A stretch of DNA of 6,098 nt from an uncultured Alcaligenaceae bacterium (GCA_937897265.1 CALCPT010000027.1:1-6098), one strand, 5' to 3'. Positions 1 to 5,366 are shown, counted from the first letter of the stretch. The notes: a model not told the origin generated them from the letters alone. Translations and numbers: made by a program.

Positions 1-295
1 CGGGGGCGATGATGTCGTGGTAGCGAGCGGTACCAAGGATTTTTCCCGAGGCCTCATCCTTGACCACGAAGGGCAGCATGTGCCCGGCTGCTAAACCGTC
101 AAGCGCTGTCTGAATGTAGCTTGACGTTTGCTCTGGCTCGGGTACTGAAGTCACCCGCAGATTCCAGAGCTCTCCGTCGCGTGCCGCGGCGGTCAAGCCT
201 TCGGCGTACGCTTGCGAGAGCGGCTCAAGGCGGACGCCCCACCCTTGCAAGGTACAGGGCGAGGGTGCTTGCTGAAAGCCTTGATTGTTAACCAT
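1..295 (-). CDS. GNAT family N-acetyltransferase (RimJ/RimL-like), N-terminal part, cut by window edge
   Basis: An open frame of 98 codons runs leftward from the ATG at 293-295 to the window edge without a stop. The translation begins MVNNQGFQQA. Residues 19-25 (WGVRLEP) and 73-96 (key pieces LPFVVKD and GTARYHDI) match the opening strands of the Acetyltransf_3 type of GNAT fold, where the ligand-binding cleft starts to form. The acetyl-CoA pyrophosphate loop would lie further on, outside the window. The family transfers an acetyl group from acetyl-CoA to a protein N-terminus or small amine; the substrate here cannot be told. The ATG overlaps the end of the MoxR gene by 8 bases and has no good Shine-Dalgarno sequence, so translational coupling to MoxR is likely. 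The family call is fairly secure, the specific role is open. Confidence 0.82.
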   Translation of the reverse strand, partial: MVNNQGFQQAPSPCTLQGWGVRLEPLSQAYAEGLTAAARDGELWNLRVTSVPEPEQTSSYIQTALDGLAAGHMLPFVVKDEASGKILGTARYHDIIAP

Positions 296-1187
296 TGCTT
301 GAACCAGACGGACGACGGGTGCTGCTGCGTGTCACGGCAGCAAGGCGTTCGAGCAATTGCAAATCTTGCTCGTTTTTAAGGAGCGCGCCGGCTAGCATGG
401 GTACCGAGGTGGCCGCGTGCGCGTCGATCTCTGAGGGGCTAACATCTTCAGCGATCAGCAGGCGTAACCAGTCAAGAAACTCAGAGGTCGAGGGTTTTTT
501 CTTTAAGCCCGGAGCTTCACGTAGCGCAAAAAATGTATCGAGTGCCGCGCGCAAGACTTCTGCGTGCAGATCTGGGAAATGCACGCCGACAATGCTGCGC
601 AAGGTGTCACGGTCAGGGAAGCGAATGTAATGAAAGAAGCAGCGGCGCAGAAACGCGTCAGGCAGATCTTTTTCGTTATTTGACGTGATGATCACGAGTG
701 GGCGATGCAGCGCGCTAATCGTTTCACGGGTTTCGTACACGTGAAATTGCATTTGATCGAGTTCGCGCAGCAAGTCGTTAGGAAACTCGATATCGGCTTT
801 ATCGATTTCGTCAATCAACAACACCACTGGCTTGGGAGCCGTAAAGGCCTGCCACAGCACCCCTTGCATGATGTAGTTGCGAATATCTTTGACTTTTTCT
901 TCGCCTAGCTGCGAGTCGCGCAAACGCGACACGGCGTCATATTCGTAGAGGCCTTGGTGGGCTTTAGTCGTTGATTTAATGTGCCATTGCAGCAAGGGGC
1001 GATCGAGCGCAGCCGCAACCTCTTCGGCCAACATGGTTTTGCCTGTGCCGGGCTCGCCCTTAATGAGCAGAGGGCGCTGCAGTGTCAGGGCGGCATTGAC
1101 CGCCAGCTTGAGGTCGTCTGTGGCAACGTAGCGCTCGGTGCCGTCAAAGCGTTTGGTTTGCTCGGGATTCTGGGTTGGAGAGGTCAT
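288..1187 (-). CDS. MoxR-family AAA+ ATPase, CoxD-like
   Basis: This 299-residue protein is a complete single-domain AAA+ ATPase. The Walker A motif is GEPGTGKT (residues 44-51), Walker B is VVLLIDE (121-127), sensor 1 is in ITSNN (167-171), and the paired arginines at 181-182 in LPDAFLRRC are the likely arginine finger. The stretch around WHIKSTTKA (68-76) and LKKKPSTSEFLDW (228-240) resembles the CoxD type of MoxR proteins. MoxR ATPases are cytoplasmic chaperone-like machines that usually act with a VWA-domain partner to insert metals or activate enzymes (CoxD/CoxE, CbbQ/CbbO, NorQ/NorD, RavA/ViaA). No VWA gene is visible; the next gene downstream is a GNAT enzyme. It is divergent from two c-type cytochromes, which are possible but unproven clients. 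The start sits in a pyrimidine-rich context without a clear Shine-Dalgarno, but the family's N-terminal FDGTERYVATDDL is intact. Confidence 0.93.
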   Translation of the reverse strand: MTSPTQNPEQTKRFDGTERYVATDDLKLAVNAALTLQRPLLIKGEPGTGKTMLAEEVAAALDRPLLQWHIKSTTKAHQGLYEYDAVSRLRDSQLGEEKVKDIRNYIMQGVLWQAFTAPKPVVLLIDEIDKADIEFPNDLLRELDQMQFHVYETRETISALHRPLVIITSNNEKDLPDAFLRRCFFHYIRFPDRDTLRSIVGVHFPDLHAEVLRAALDTFFALREAPGLKKKPSTSEFLDWLRLLIAEDVSPSEIDAHAATSVPMLAGALLKNEQDLQLLERLAAVTRSSTRRPSGSSNG

Positions 1188-1223
1188 GAAGGGGGCCGCA
1201 AAGTAAAGGTTCAGTGGTAAATG

Positions 1224-1249
1224 TTTCGGGTAGCGAAATCTAATTTCGC
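1224..1249. promoter_or_regulatory. Phased inverted repeats between moxR and cytochrome genes (candidate operator)
   Basis: Three pentamers alternate in orientation at exact 10-base steps: TTTCG (1224-1228), CGAAA (1234-1238) and TTTCG (1244-1248). The right pair forms a 7-base perfect inverted repeat, GCGAAAT-CTA-ATTTCGC (1233-1249). One helical turn between boxes would place them on the same DNA face, as expected for a dimeric regulator binding cooperatively. The site lies in the 141-base divergent gap and could control both directions. A TATAAT-like hexamer for the rightward unit, TACAAT, follows at 1259-1264 with no recognisable -35, so the repeat would overlap the -35 region. No known regulator is recognised. 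Confidence 0.4.
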
Positions 1250-1279
1250 CAATTATCGTACAATCTTAACGTTTTGCGG

Positions 1280-1320
1280 CCGAGAGTATTCTCGGGTTGT
1301 TGTTCTGGTGTGGCCAGAGC
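1280..1320 (+). promoter_or_regulatory. Two hairpins in the presumed 5' leader of the first cytochrome gene
   Basis: The first hairpin is CCGAGA-GTAT-TCTCGG (1280-1295), a perfect 6-base stem. The second is GTTCTGG-TGTGG-CCAGAGC (1302-1320), a 7-base stem with one G-U pair. It ends 8 bases before the ATG and is followed by TCTTTTAG. The only purine-rich stretch near the start, AGAG (1316-1319), lies inside the right arm of the second stem. The structure could therefore limit ribosome access, or act as a weak attenuator. Both stems are seen in the sequence; the function is inferred. Confidence 0.35.
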
Positions 1321-1328
1321 TCTTTTAG

Positions 1329-1727
1329 ATGAAGTCTTCCAAAACCATGTCTCCAAATCAGATGCGTAGTGGCAGTGCGTCGGTTACCCGACGGCTCCCC
1401 CAAATTTTTGCTGGCGTAGCCTTGGCTGTCTCCTGTGCCTTTGCCCCAACCGGCTTCGCTGCAGACGCCCCCGTCGGTAACGCCCAAGCTGCCAAGGCGA
1501 AAGTCTCGATGTGTATCGGCTGCCATGGCATCCCCGGATACCGCTCAAGTTTCCCTGAGGTGTATTCAGTGCCAATGATTGCAGGCCAAAATGATGCCTA
1601 CATTCAATCAGCCTTGCGGGCCTATGCCTCAGGCGAAAGAACCCATCCCACCATGGATGCGATCGCAAAAAGCCTGTCAGATCAAGATATTGCCGATCTG
1701 GCCGCTTACTATTCCAAACTGAAATAA
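1329..1727 (+). CDS. Periplasmic monohaem cytochrome c (c4/c5-type domain), first of a pair
   Basis: This 132-residue protein carries one haem-binding motif, CIGCH (residues 62-66). A basic N-region with RR (21-22) and a hydrophobic stretch (28-40) form a Sec signal, with likely cleavage after GFA (42-44). After the haem site come VPMIAGQ (81-87), ALRAYASGERTHPTM (95-109) and LSDQDIADLAAYY (116-128), the pattern of cytochrome c4-type domains; Met109 is the likely distal haem ligand. It should act as a soluble periplasmic electron carrier. The second cytochrome follows after 12 bases and is surely co-transcribed. The ATG at 1329 gives the longest signal peptide; ATGs at 1347 and 1362 would also leave an export signal, and none has a strong ribosome binding site. 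The electron donor and acceptor are unknown. Confidence 0.92.
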   Translation: MKSSKTMSPNQMRSGSASVTRRLPQIFAGVALAVSCAFAPTGFAADAPVGNAQAAKAKVSMCIGCHGIPGYRSSFPEVYSVPMIAGQNDAYIQSALRAYASGERTHPTMDAIAKSLSDQDIADLAAYYSKLK

Positions 1728-1739
1728 TCGGGGGCTACC

Positions 1740-2102
1740 ATGAAACATTTGAAGCTTGCCCTCTGTGGCGTGATGGTAATGATGGGTTCGAGTTTGGCTC
1801 AAGCGGCCGACCTCGCCGCGGGTAAAGCCGTCTGGGAAAAAGTCAACTGTGCCTCGTGTCACGGTGCCGACGCCAAGTCGCCAATCATGCCTGTTTATCC
1901 GATCCTTGCAGGCCAGCATGCCGACTTCTTAGCACATGCTTTGAAGGCGTATCAGCGCGGCGCGGCGGGTGCTCCGGCCTCAGCTAACGTGCGTAAAAAT
2001 GCTGTCATGGGCGCCTTTGCAGCGCAATTGTCTAAGCAAGACGTTGAAAACGTTTCAGCGTGGTTGGCTGCGCAGCCTGGGCCGTTGGCTGTTCGTAAGT
2101 AA
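1740..2102 (+). CDS. Periplasmic monohaem cytochrome c (c4/c5-type domain), second of a pair
   Basis: This 120-residue protein has a typical Sec signal ending SLAQA (residues 18-22), then a haem-binding motif CASCH (37-41). YPILAGQHADF (53-63), ALKAYQRG (67-74) and LSKQDVENVSAWLA (97-110) match the same c4-type fold as the preceding gene; Met90 in NAVM is the likely distal ligand. A GGGGG run eight bases upstream of the ATG is a plausible ribosome binding site. The two proteins look like separate versions of the two halves of a dihaem cytochrome c4 and may pair in the periplasm. Transcription ends at the strong terminator 16 bases after the stop. Haem attachment is certain from the motif; the partner proteins are not known. 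Confidence 0.93.
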   Translation: MKHLKLALCGVMVMMGSSLAQAADLAAGKAVWEKVNCASCHGADAKSPIMPVYPILAGQHADFLAHALKAYQRGAAGAPASANVRKNAVMGAFAAQLSKQDVENVSAWLAAQPGPLAVRK

Positions 2103-2117
2103 ACCGCTGTTTGCCTG

Positions 2118-2150
2118 AATAAAAAACCGCCTGAACGGCGGTTTTTTATT
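2118..2150. terminator. Bidirectional intrinsic terminator
   Basis: A perfect 14-base inverted repeat surrounds a 5-base loop (TGAAC 2132-2136). The core stem is CCGCC/GGCGG, flanked by an A-tract on the left and a T-tract on the right. It therefore reads as a stem plus U-run in both directions. It would end the rightward cytochrome operon and also leftward transcripts from the DUF1841 gene. Confidence 0.93.
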
Positions 2151-2172
2151 GCCCAACGCACTTAGCGTGGGC
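2151..2172. other. Short hairpin next to the terminator
   Basis: GCCCAACGC, the loop ACTTA and GCGTGGGC form an 8-base stem with one bulged A. It directly abuts the main terminator and has no U-run of its own. It may help end leftward transcription. The remaining bases up to 2251 show no gene or other clear signal. Confidence 0.3.
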
Positions 2173-2251
2173 GAGGCTGCCTATGATGACGCTAGGCCCC
2201 TTAGCGGGTTGTGTCACCACCGCATGCCCGCCACACTGGTTCGCAGCGCAG

Positions 2252-2680
2252 TTAATCGCGACTGGCTCGTTGTTTGATGAGTTCGATGTAGGTGTCACTG
2301 TCTAAGGGGGTACCAAGCCGTTGGGCTTCCCAGACTACCTGTCCTAGGCATTCCATGATCTGATGTACTGCGTAGTGCCCGCTTGAGCTGCGTGCCATGG
2401 TGTCAAACGCTTGTTTAATACCGCGCGGGTGATCAATCGAGAGCTGCTCGGCGATTGCCAAGTGCATCGAGAGATGCAAAAAGGGGTTGCTGCGGCCGTC
2501 TTCAACCTTAAACTCTTGCGTCAGCGCGTCTGGGCTTTCAAGGGCTTCGTGGTACTCGGGATGCTGCTGAATCCAGTCTAAGGCCATGGCTTCGAGGGGC
2601 GTCAAGAGTTCATGGGCGCGATCTTTGCGCCAGGTGTTGACAAAAAACTCTCTAACTTGGTCGCGCGACGGGTTAAACAT
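2252..2680 (-). CDS. DUF1841 family protein
   Basis: This 142-residue soluble protein has no signal peptide or membrane segment. Recognisable family stretches are MFNPSRDQVREFF at the N-terminus, NPFLHLSMHLAIAEQL (65-80) with HPRGI (84-88), and HQIMECLGQVVWEAQR (106-121). The pattern of His and Glu residues (His69, His73, Glu78, His84, His106, Glu110, Glu118) could suggest a metal-binding helical bundle, but that is inference. DUF1841 has no established function and is found mainly in beta- and gammaproteobacteria. I place the start at the ATG of 2678-2680, preceded by GGAG four bases away, rather than at a TTG five codons upstream. The gene stands alone, divergent from the symporter operon and convergent with the cytochromes. 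Confidence 0.92.
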   Translation of the reverse strand: MFNPSRDQVREFFVNTWRKDRAHELLTPLEAMALDWIQQHPEYHEALESPDALTQEFKVEDGRSNPFLHLSMHLAIAEQLSIDHPRGIKQAFDTMARSSSGHYAVHQIMECLGQVVWEAQRLGTPLDSDTYIELIKQRASRD

Positions 2681-2708
2681 GAGGCTCCGTGACAAAAACT
2701 AGCATGCA

Positions 2709-2718
2709 CACAATTGTG
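2709..2718. promoter_or_regulatory. Palindrome CACAATTGTG upstream of the DUF1841 gene
   Basis: A perfect 10-base palindrome lies 28 bases upstream of the DUF1841 start, inside its likely 5' region. It could be an operator, but palindromes of this size also occur by chance. No convincing -35/-10 pair is visible for the leftward gene. Confidence 0.2.
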
Positions 2719-2800
2719 CAAAGTTGTCCATATAGTGAAACAATAGCTCAGAATCGCCCAAATCTAGGGCATACCCTAATGTCACAAGACCCGTGACGGT

Positions 2801-2815
2801 GCAGAATCATTCTCA
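2801..2815. promoter_or_regulatory. Fur-box-like site
   Basis: GCAGAATCATTCTCA resembles the 7-1-7 Fur motif TGAGAATNATTCTCA. The right half is perfect and the left half has two mismatches. It lies between the divergent DUF1841 and symporter genes, about 120 bases from the former and 160 from the latter. Neither gene is a classic iron gene, so the match is only suggestive. Confidence 0.22.
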
Positions 2816-2845
2816 TGCAGGTGAGGGGACAAGGCTCTGCATGAG
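2812..2845. repeat. 9-base perfect inverted repeat with 16-base spacer
   Basis: CTCATGCAG (2812-2820) and CTGCATGAG (2837-2845) are exact reverse complements. The spacer is purine-rich (GGTGAGGGGAC region). If transcribed it would form a stem-loop; as DNA it could be a two-site operator with a 25-base centre-to-centre distance. It partly overlaps the Fur-like site. Confidence 0.4.
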
Positions 2846-2905
2846 CAAGCTAGCAGCATCGGCTTCATAACAAAAATAAGCAGGACTCTAATAAAAATAA
2901 ATCGC

Positions 2906-2937
2906 ACAACGGCTGGCACTTTGGTGTCGGCCGTTGT
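2906..2937. other. Long stable hairpin upstream of the symporter operon
   Basis: A 14-base stem (2906-2919 with 2924-2937; outer arms ACAACGGC and GCCGTTGT) closes on the loop TTTG. Twelve pairs are Watson-Crick and two are G-U. Reading rightward there is no U-run after it. Reading leftward it is followed by GCGATTTATTTTTATT, so it could stop antisense transcription moving toward DUF1841. If transcribed rightward it would be a structured leader ending 36 bases before the first start codon. Confidence 0.5.
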
Positions 2938-2963
2938 CGCTTTGACTCACCAAGCTGTATATT
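2934..2963 (+). promoter_or_regulatory. Candidate sigma-70 promoter for the symporter operon
   Basis: TTGTCG (2934-2939, 4 of 6 to consensus) and TATATT (2958-2963, 5 of 6) are separated by 18 bases. Initiation would fall near 2970, only a few bases before the ATG at 2974, giving an almost leaderless message that excludes the weak AGG (2966-2968). The -35 overlaps the right arm of the hairpin. The promoter may instead lie upstream, which would put the hairpin in the leader. Confidence 0.35.
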
Positions 2964-2973
2964 TTAGGCGATC

Positions 2974-3246
2974 ATGCGCGCTGCTCAAGCCCACTCTCTC
3001 ATTCGCTACTGGCGTCACAATCTCGGATTGATTGTGGCCTTGTTATGTCTTTGGTGGTTGGTGACGTTTGTGCCGGCGTATTTTGCGCTTGAGTTAAGCC
3101 AATATTTCATTTTTGGTTGGCCGTTTTCATTTTGGATGGCAGCCTTCGGTGCTCCGCTTGTCTTCTTGCTGATTGTTGGGCTCTACGCTTGGTGGATGGC
3201 CCACAGCGACCAACGCGCTCGACGCGCCTCCCAAGCAGGCGACTAA
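2974..3246 (+). CDS. Small subunit of sodium:solute symporter (DUF4212)
   Basis: This 90-residue membrane protein has two hydrophobic helices, about 15-38 and 51-74, joined by the short segment LELSQYFIFGWP. The ends are basic (RYWRH at 11-15; QRARR at 80-84), which places both termini in the cytoplasm. RYWRHNLGLI near the start, and FGWPFSFWMAA (47-57), are typical of DUF4212, the small partner of VC_2705-type symporters. The protein is thought to support assembly or function of the large subunit; its exact job is not established. A weak AGG lies five bases before the ATG. The stop codon is directly followed by the GTG start of the large subunit, so the two are translationally coupled and made together. 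Confidence 0.9.
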   Translation: MRAAQAHSLIRYWRHNLGLIVALLCLWWLVTFVPAYFALELSQYFIFGWPFSFWMAAFGAPLVFLLIVGLYAWWMAHSDQRARRASQAGD

Positions 3247-5307
3247 GTGCTGCAAGATCCCGTCTCGCAGCGTAGCTTTAATGCCCAACTGTTTCGCGGC
3301 TACGCCGCGTACACGTTCGGATTTTGTTTGTTGGTGCTGTTGCTAGCCCTATTTGAAATTATGGGGTTGGCGAGACAATGGATTGGCTATTGCTTTTTGC
3401 TCGTGACCGTAGCGTTGTATGCCGGCATTGGCATTATGTGCCGCACCTCGGATCCGGTTGAATACTATGTCGCCGGGCGACGGGTGCCCGCAATCTACAA
3501 CGGGATGGCCACAGCTGCCGACTGGATGTCCGTTGCCTCGTTTATTGGCGTCGCTGGCACCTTGTATCTCACCGGTTACAACGGCTTGGCTTACATTTTG
3601 GGCTGGACCGGTGGCTACGTGTTGGTTGCGCTTTTTTTGGCCCCTTATCTAAGAAAGTTTGGGCGCTACACCATCCCTGATTTTTTAGGGGCTCGTTTTG
3701 GCGGTAATTGGCCCAGACTCCTAGGGGTGCTTTGCGCAGTGCTGTGTTCGTTTACCTATCTCGTCGCTCAAATTTATGGGGTCGGGATTATTACCACGCG
3801 TATGACCGGCATCTCGTTTGAGTTGGGGATTTTCATCGCGTTGGGCGGCGTGCTGGTGTGTTCGTTTTTAGGTGGTATGCGCGCCGTGACGTGGACACAA
3901 GTCGGGCAATACATCATTTTGCTGATCGCTTATTTGGTGCCTGTTGTTTGGCTTGCTGTGAAGCAAACGGGCGAACCCGTGCCGCAGGCCGCTGCCAGTT
4001 CTGTTCTGCAGCAAGTCAGCGAGCGTGAGCGCGAACTGACGCATGATCCAAGTGAGCTTGCGGTTCGTGCGATGTGGCAGGCTCGTGCTGAAGTGATGCA
4101 GATGCGGGTCTCTGGCTTGCCTGAGACTTACGAAACAGAACAACAAAAACTCCGTCTTCAACTGTTGCGTGCGCGTGCGAATGATGCACCGATGGGCGAG
4201 GTGCGCAACCTTGAGCGCGAGCTGGCGGCCTACCCTAAATCTGTTGATAGCGCCCGCATGGCTTGGTCTAGGGCGCGCGACGATTACGCCGTCCGGGCGA
4301 CTGCGCCGCAACCTCATGCTGAGCCGTTCGCGAGTCGAACCTTCGAGTTAACCGATGCGGTGAGAAATAATTTTTTGGCGATCGTGTTGTGCTTGATGAT
4401 GGGTACGGCTGGCTTGCCCCATATCTTGATGCGTTCGTTTACGACGCCTTCGGTCGATGCCGCCCGCAAGTCTGTTTTTTGGTCTTTGCTGTTTATTTTG
4501 CTGTTGTATCTGACGGCTCCGGCGTTGGCGATCCTGGTCAAGTTTGAAATTTATACGGATTTAGTTGGAAGTCGGTTTGCAGATTTGCCGGCCTGGGTGC
4601 ATGCCTGGTCGGCCGTAGATCGCTCCTTACTGAATATCGTGGATTTAAATCGAGATGGCATTGTGCAGTTAGCCGAAATTCAGATGGGAGCGGATGTCGT
4701 TGTATTGGCTGGCCCTGAAATTGGAGGGCTGCCCTATGTCGTATCAGGTCTTGTGGCTGCGGGAGCTTTGGCATCAGCCTTATCTACGGCTGATGGTCTA
4801 TTGTTAACTCTGTCAAGCGCGCTATCGCATGACACGTTGTTTAGAGTGCTGTCCCCCAAGATGGGGCCAGGGCGGCGTGTGCTGTTATCCAAAATATTAT
4901 TATTGATTGTTGCCTTTGCTGCGGCCTGGGCCGCGACGCGAACGCCGGCGGATATTTTATTTTTAGTAGGCGCAGCGTTTTCATTTGCGGCGTCGACCTT
5001 TTTTCCGGTGCTGGTCTTAGGGATTTTTTGGAAAGGCGCAAACAAGTGGGGCGCCTGTTGCGGAATGCTAGCGGGTTTGTGCGTCACCATTCTCTATATG
5101 ATCCAAGCCCAGCCATGGTTGCGTCATTGGTTGGTGGGGGTGCCAACTACCGAGCCCATTACGTTGTGGTGGGATATTCAACCGATTGCTGCCGGCGTCT
5201 TTGGGGCGCCCGCAGCTTTTGCGGTCATCGTACTGGTGTCGCTATTGACCCGACGAGTCAATTCGGTCACCGACGCGCTGGTGGATGAGTTACGGTCGCC
5301 TGATTAG
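3247..5307 (+). CDS. Sodium:solute symporter, VC_2705-type large subunit (acetate/organic-acid permease-like), with periplasmic insertion and EF-hand loop
   Basis: This 686-residue protein is a member of the solute:sodium symporter family related to ActP and PutP. I count about 14 helices: an extra N-terminal one (22-42), then 13 that follow the PutP order. Family marks are YYVAGRRVPA (73-82), ADWMS (91-95), GTAGLPHILMRSFTT (386-400) and ASALSTADGLLL (509-520). By alignment in my head, Asp92 corresponds to PutP Asp55, and Ser513-Thr514 to the sodium ligands Ser340-Thr341. A charged helical segment, about 245-360, separates helices 6 and 7 of the PutP scheme; a canonical EF-hand loop (DLNRDGIVQLAE, 466-477) precedes helix 9. 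Both fall on the periplasmic side in this topology. The start is GTG, abutting the DUF4212 stop. The substrate is probably a small carboxylate, but the sequence does not fix it. Confidence 0.93.
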   Translation: MLQDPVSQRSFNAQLFRGYAAYTFGFCLLVLLLALFEIMGLARQWIGYCFLLVTVALYAGIGIMCRTSDPVEYYVAGRRVPAIYNGMATAADWMSVASFIGVAGTLYLTGYNGLAYILGWTGGYVLVALFLAPYLRKFGRYTIPDFLGARFGGNWPRLLGVLCAVLCSFTYLVAQIYGVGIITTRMTGISFELGIFIALGGVLVCSFLGGMRAVTWTQVGQYIILLIAYLVPVVWLAVKQTGEPVPQAAASSVLQQVSERERELTHDPSELAVRAMWQARAEVMQMRVSGLPETYETEQQKLRLQLLRARANDAPMGEVRNLERELAAYPKSVDSARMAWSRARDDYAVRATAPQPHAEPFASRTFELTDAVRNNFLAIVLCLMMGTAGLPHILMRSFTTPSVDAARKSVFWSLLFILLLYLTAPALAILVKFEIYTDLVGSRFADLPAWVHAWSAVDRSLLNIVDLNRDGIVQLAEIQMGADVVVLAGPEIGGLPYVVSGLVAAGALASALSTADGLLLTLSSALSHDTLFRVLSPKMGPGRRVLLSKILLLIVAFAAAWAATRTPADILFLVGAAFSFAASTFFPVLVLGIFWKGANKWGACCGMLAGLCVTILYMIQAQPWLRHWLVGVPTTEPITLWWDIQPIAAGVFGAPAAFAVIVLVSLLTRRVNSVTDALVDELRSPD

Positions 5308-5336
5308 CTCGCCGGTCGGCGAGTCAAGTCGGCGAG
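5308..5336. repeat. Repeated GGCGAG units and small hairpin after the symporter gene
   Basis: CTCGCC-GGTC-GGCGAG (5308-5323) is a perfect 6-base hairpin beginning right after the stop codon. The decamer GTCGGCGAGT occurs twice (5316-5325 and 5329-5338), so the left arm could pair with either copy. There is no U-run. It may weakly stabilise the 3' end of the message. Confidence 0.4.
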
Positions 5337-5344
5337 TATCGTAA

Positions 5345-5366
5345 GCCCTGCGCGAAGCGTCAGGGC
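5345..5366. terminator. Possible 3' hairpin between convergent symporter and Smr genes
   Basis: GCCCTGCGC, the loop GAA, and GCG-T-CAGGGC form a 9-base G+C-rich stem with one bulged T. It lies at the convergent ends and includes the Smr stop codon. Neither direction shows a U-run, so it is not a classic intrinsic terminator; it may block read-through or exonucleases. Confidence 0.35.

Noticed and set aside
295..630. A forward open frame of 111 codons opposite the MoxR gene.
   Set aside because: It is antisense to a well-supported AAA+ gene, and its Ser/Arg-rich translation shows no family features.
1329..1440. Twin-arginine (Tat) signal or lipobox in the first cytochrome (TRR at 20-22; VSC at 34-36).
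   Set aside because: The residues after RR do not fit the Tat consensus, and haem is attached after Sec export. The position -3 to the Cys is Ala, so the lipobox is poor, and a normal cleavage site follows.
2681..2695. A TTG start five codons upstream for the DUF1841 gene.
   Set aside because: The ATG at 2680 has GGAG just upstream, and MFNPSRDQ is the usual family start.
2781..2797. GTCAC-AAGACCC-GTGAC as a CRP binding site.
   Set aside because: CRP sites are TGTGA followed by TCACA; here the half sites are in the opposite order.
2913..2928. TGGCAC (2914-2919) suggests the -24 element of a sigma-54 promoter ahead of the symporter.
   Set aside because: The -24 part is perfect, but at the required spacing the bases are TC, not the essential GC of the -12 element. 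The sequence is also explained by the hairpin stem.
2681..2973. A small gene, tRNA or known riboswitch in the largest intergenic region.
   Set aside because: No open frame with a ribosome binding site, no cloverleaf and no riboswitch core could be seen; only inverted repeats and possible promoter elements are present.
3868..4317. A long reverse-strand open frame of 149 codons opposite the symporter.
   Set aside because: It is fully embedded in the symporter gene, has no recognisable domain and an Arg/His-rich composition typical of a shadow frame.
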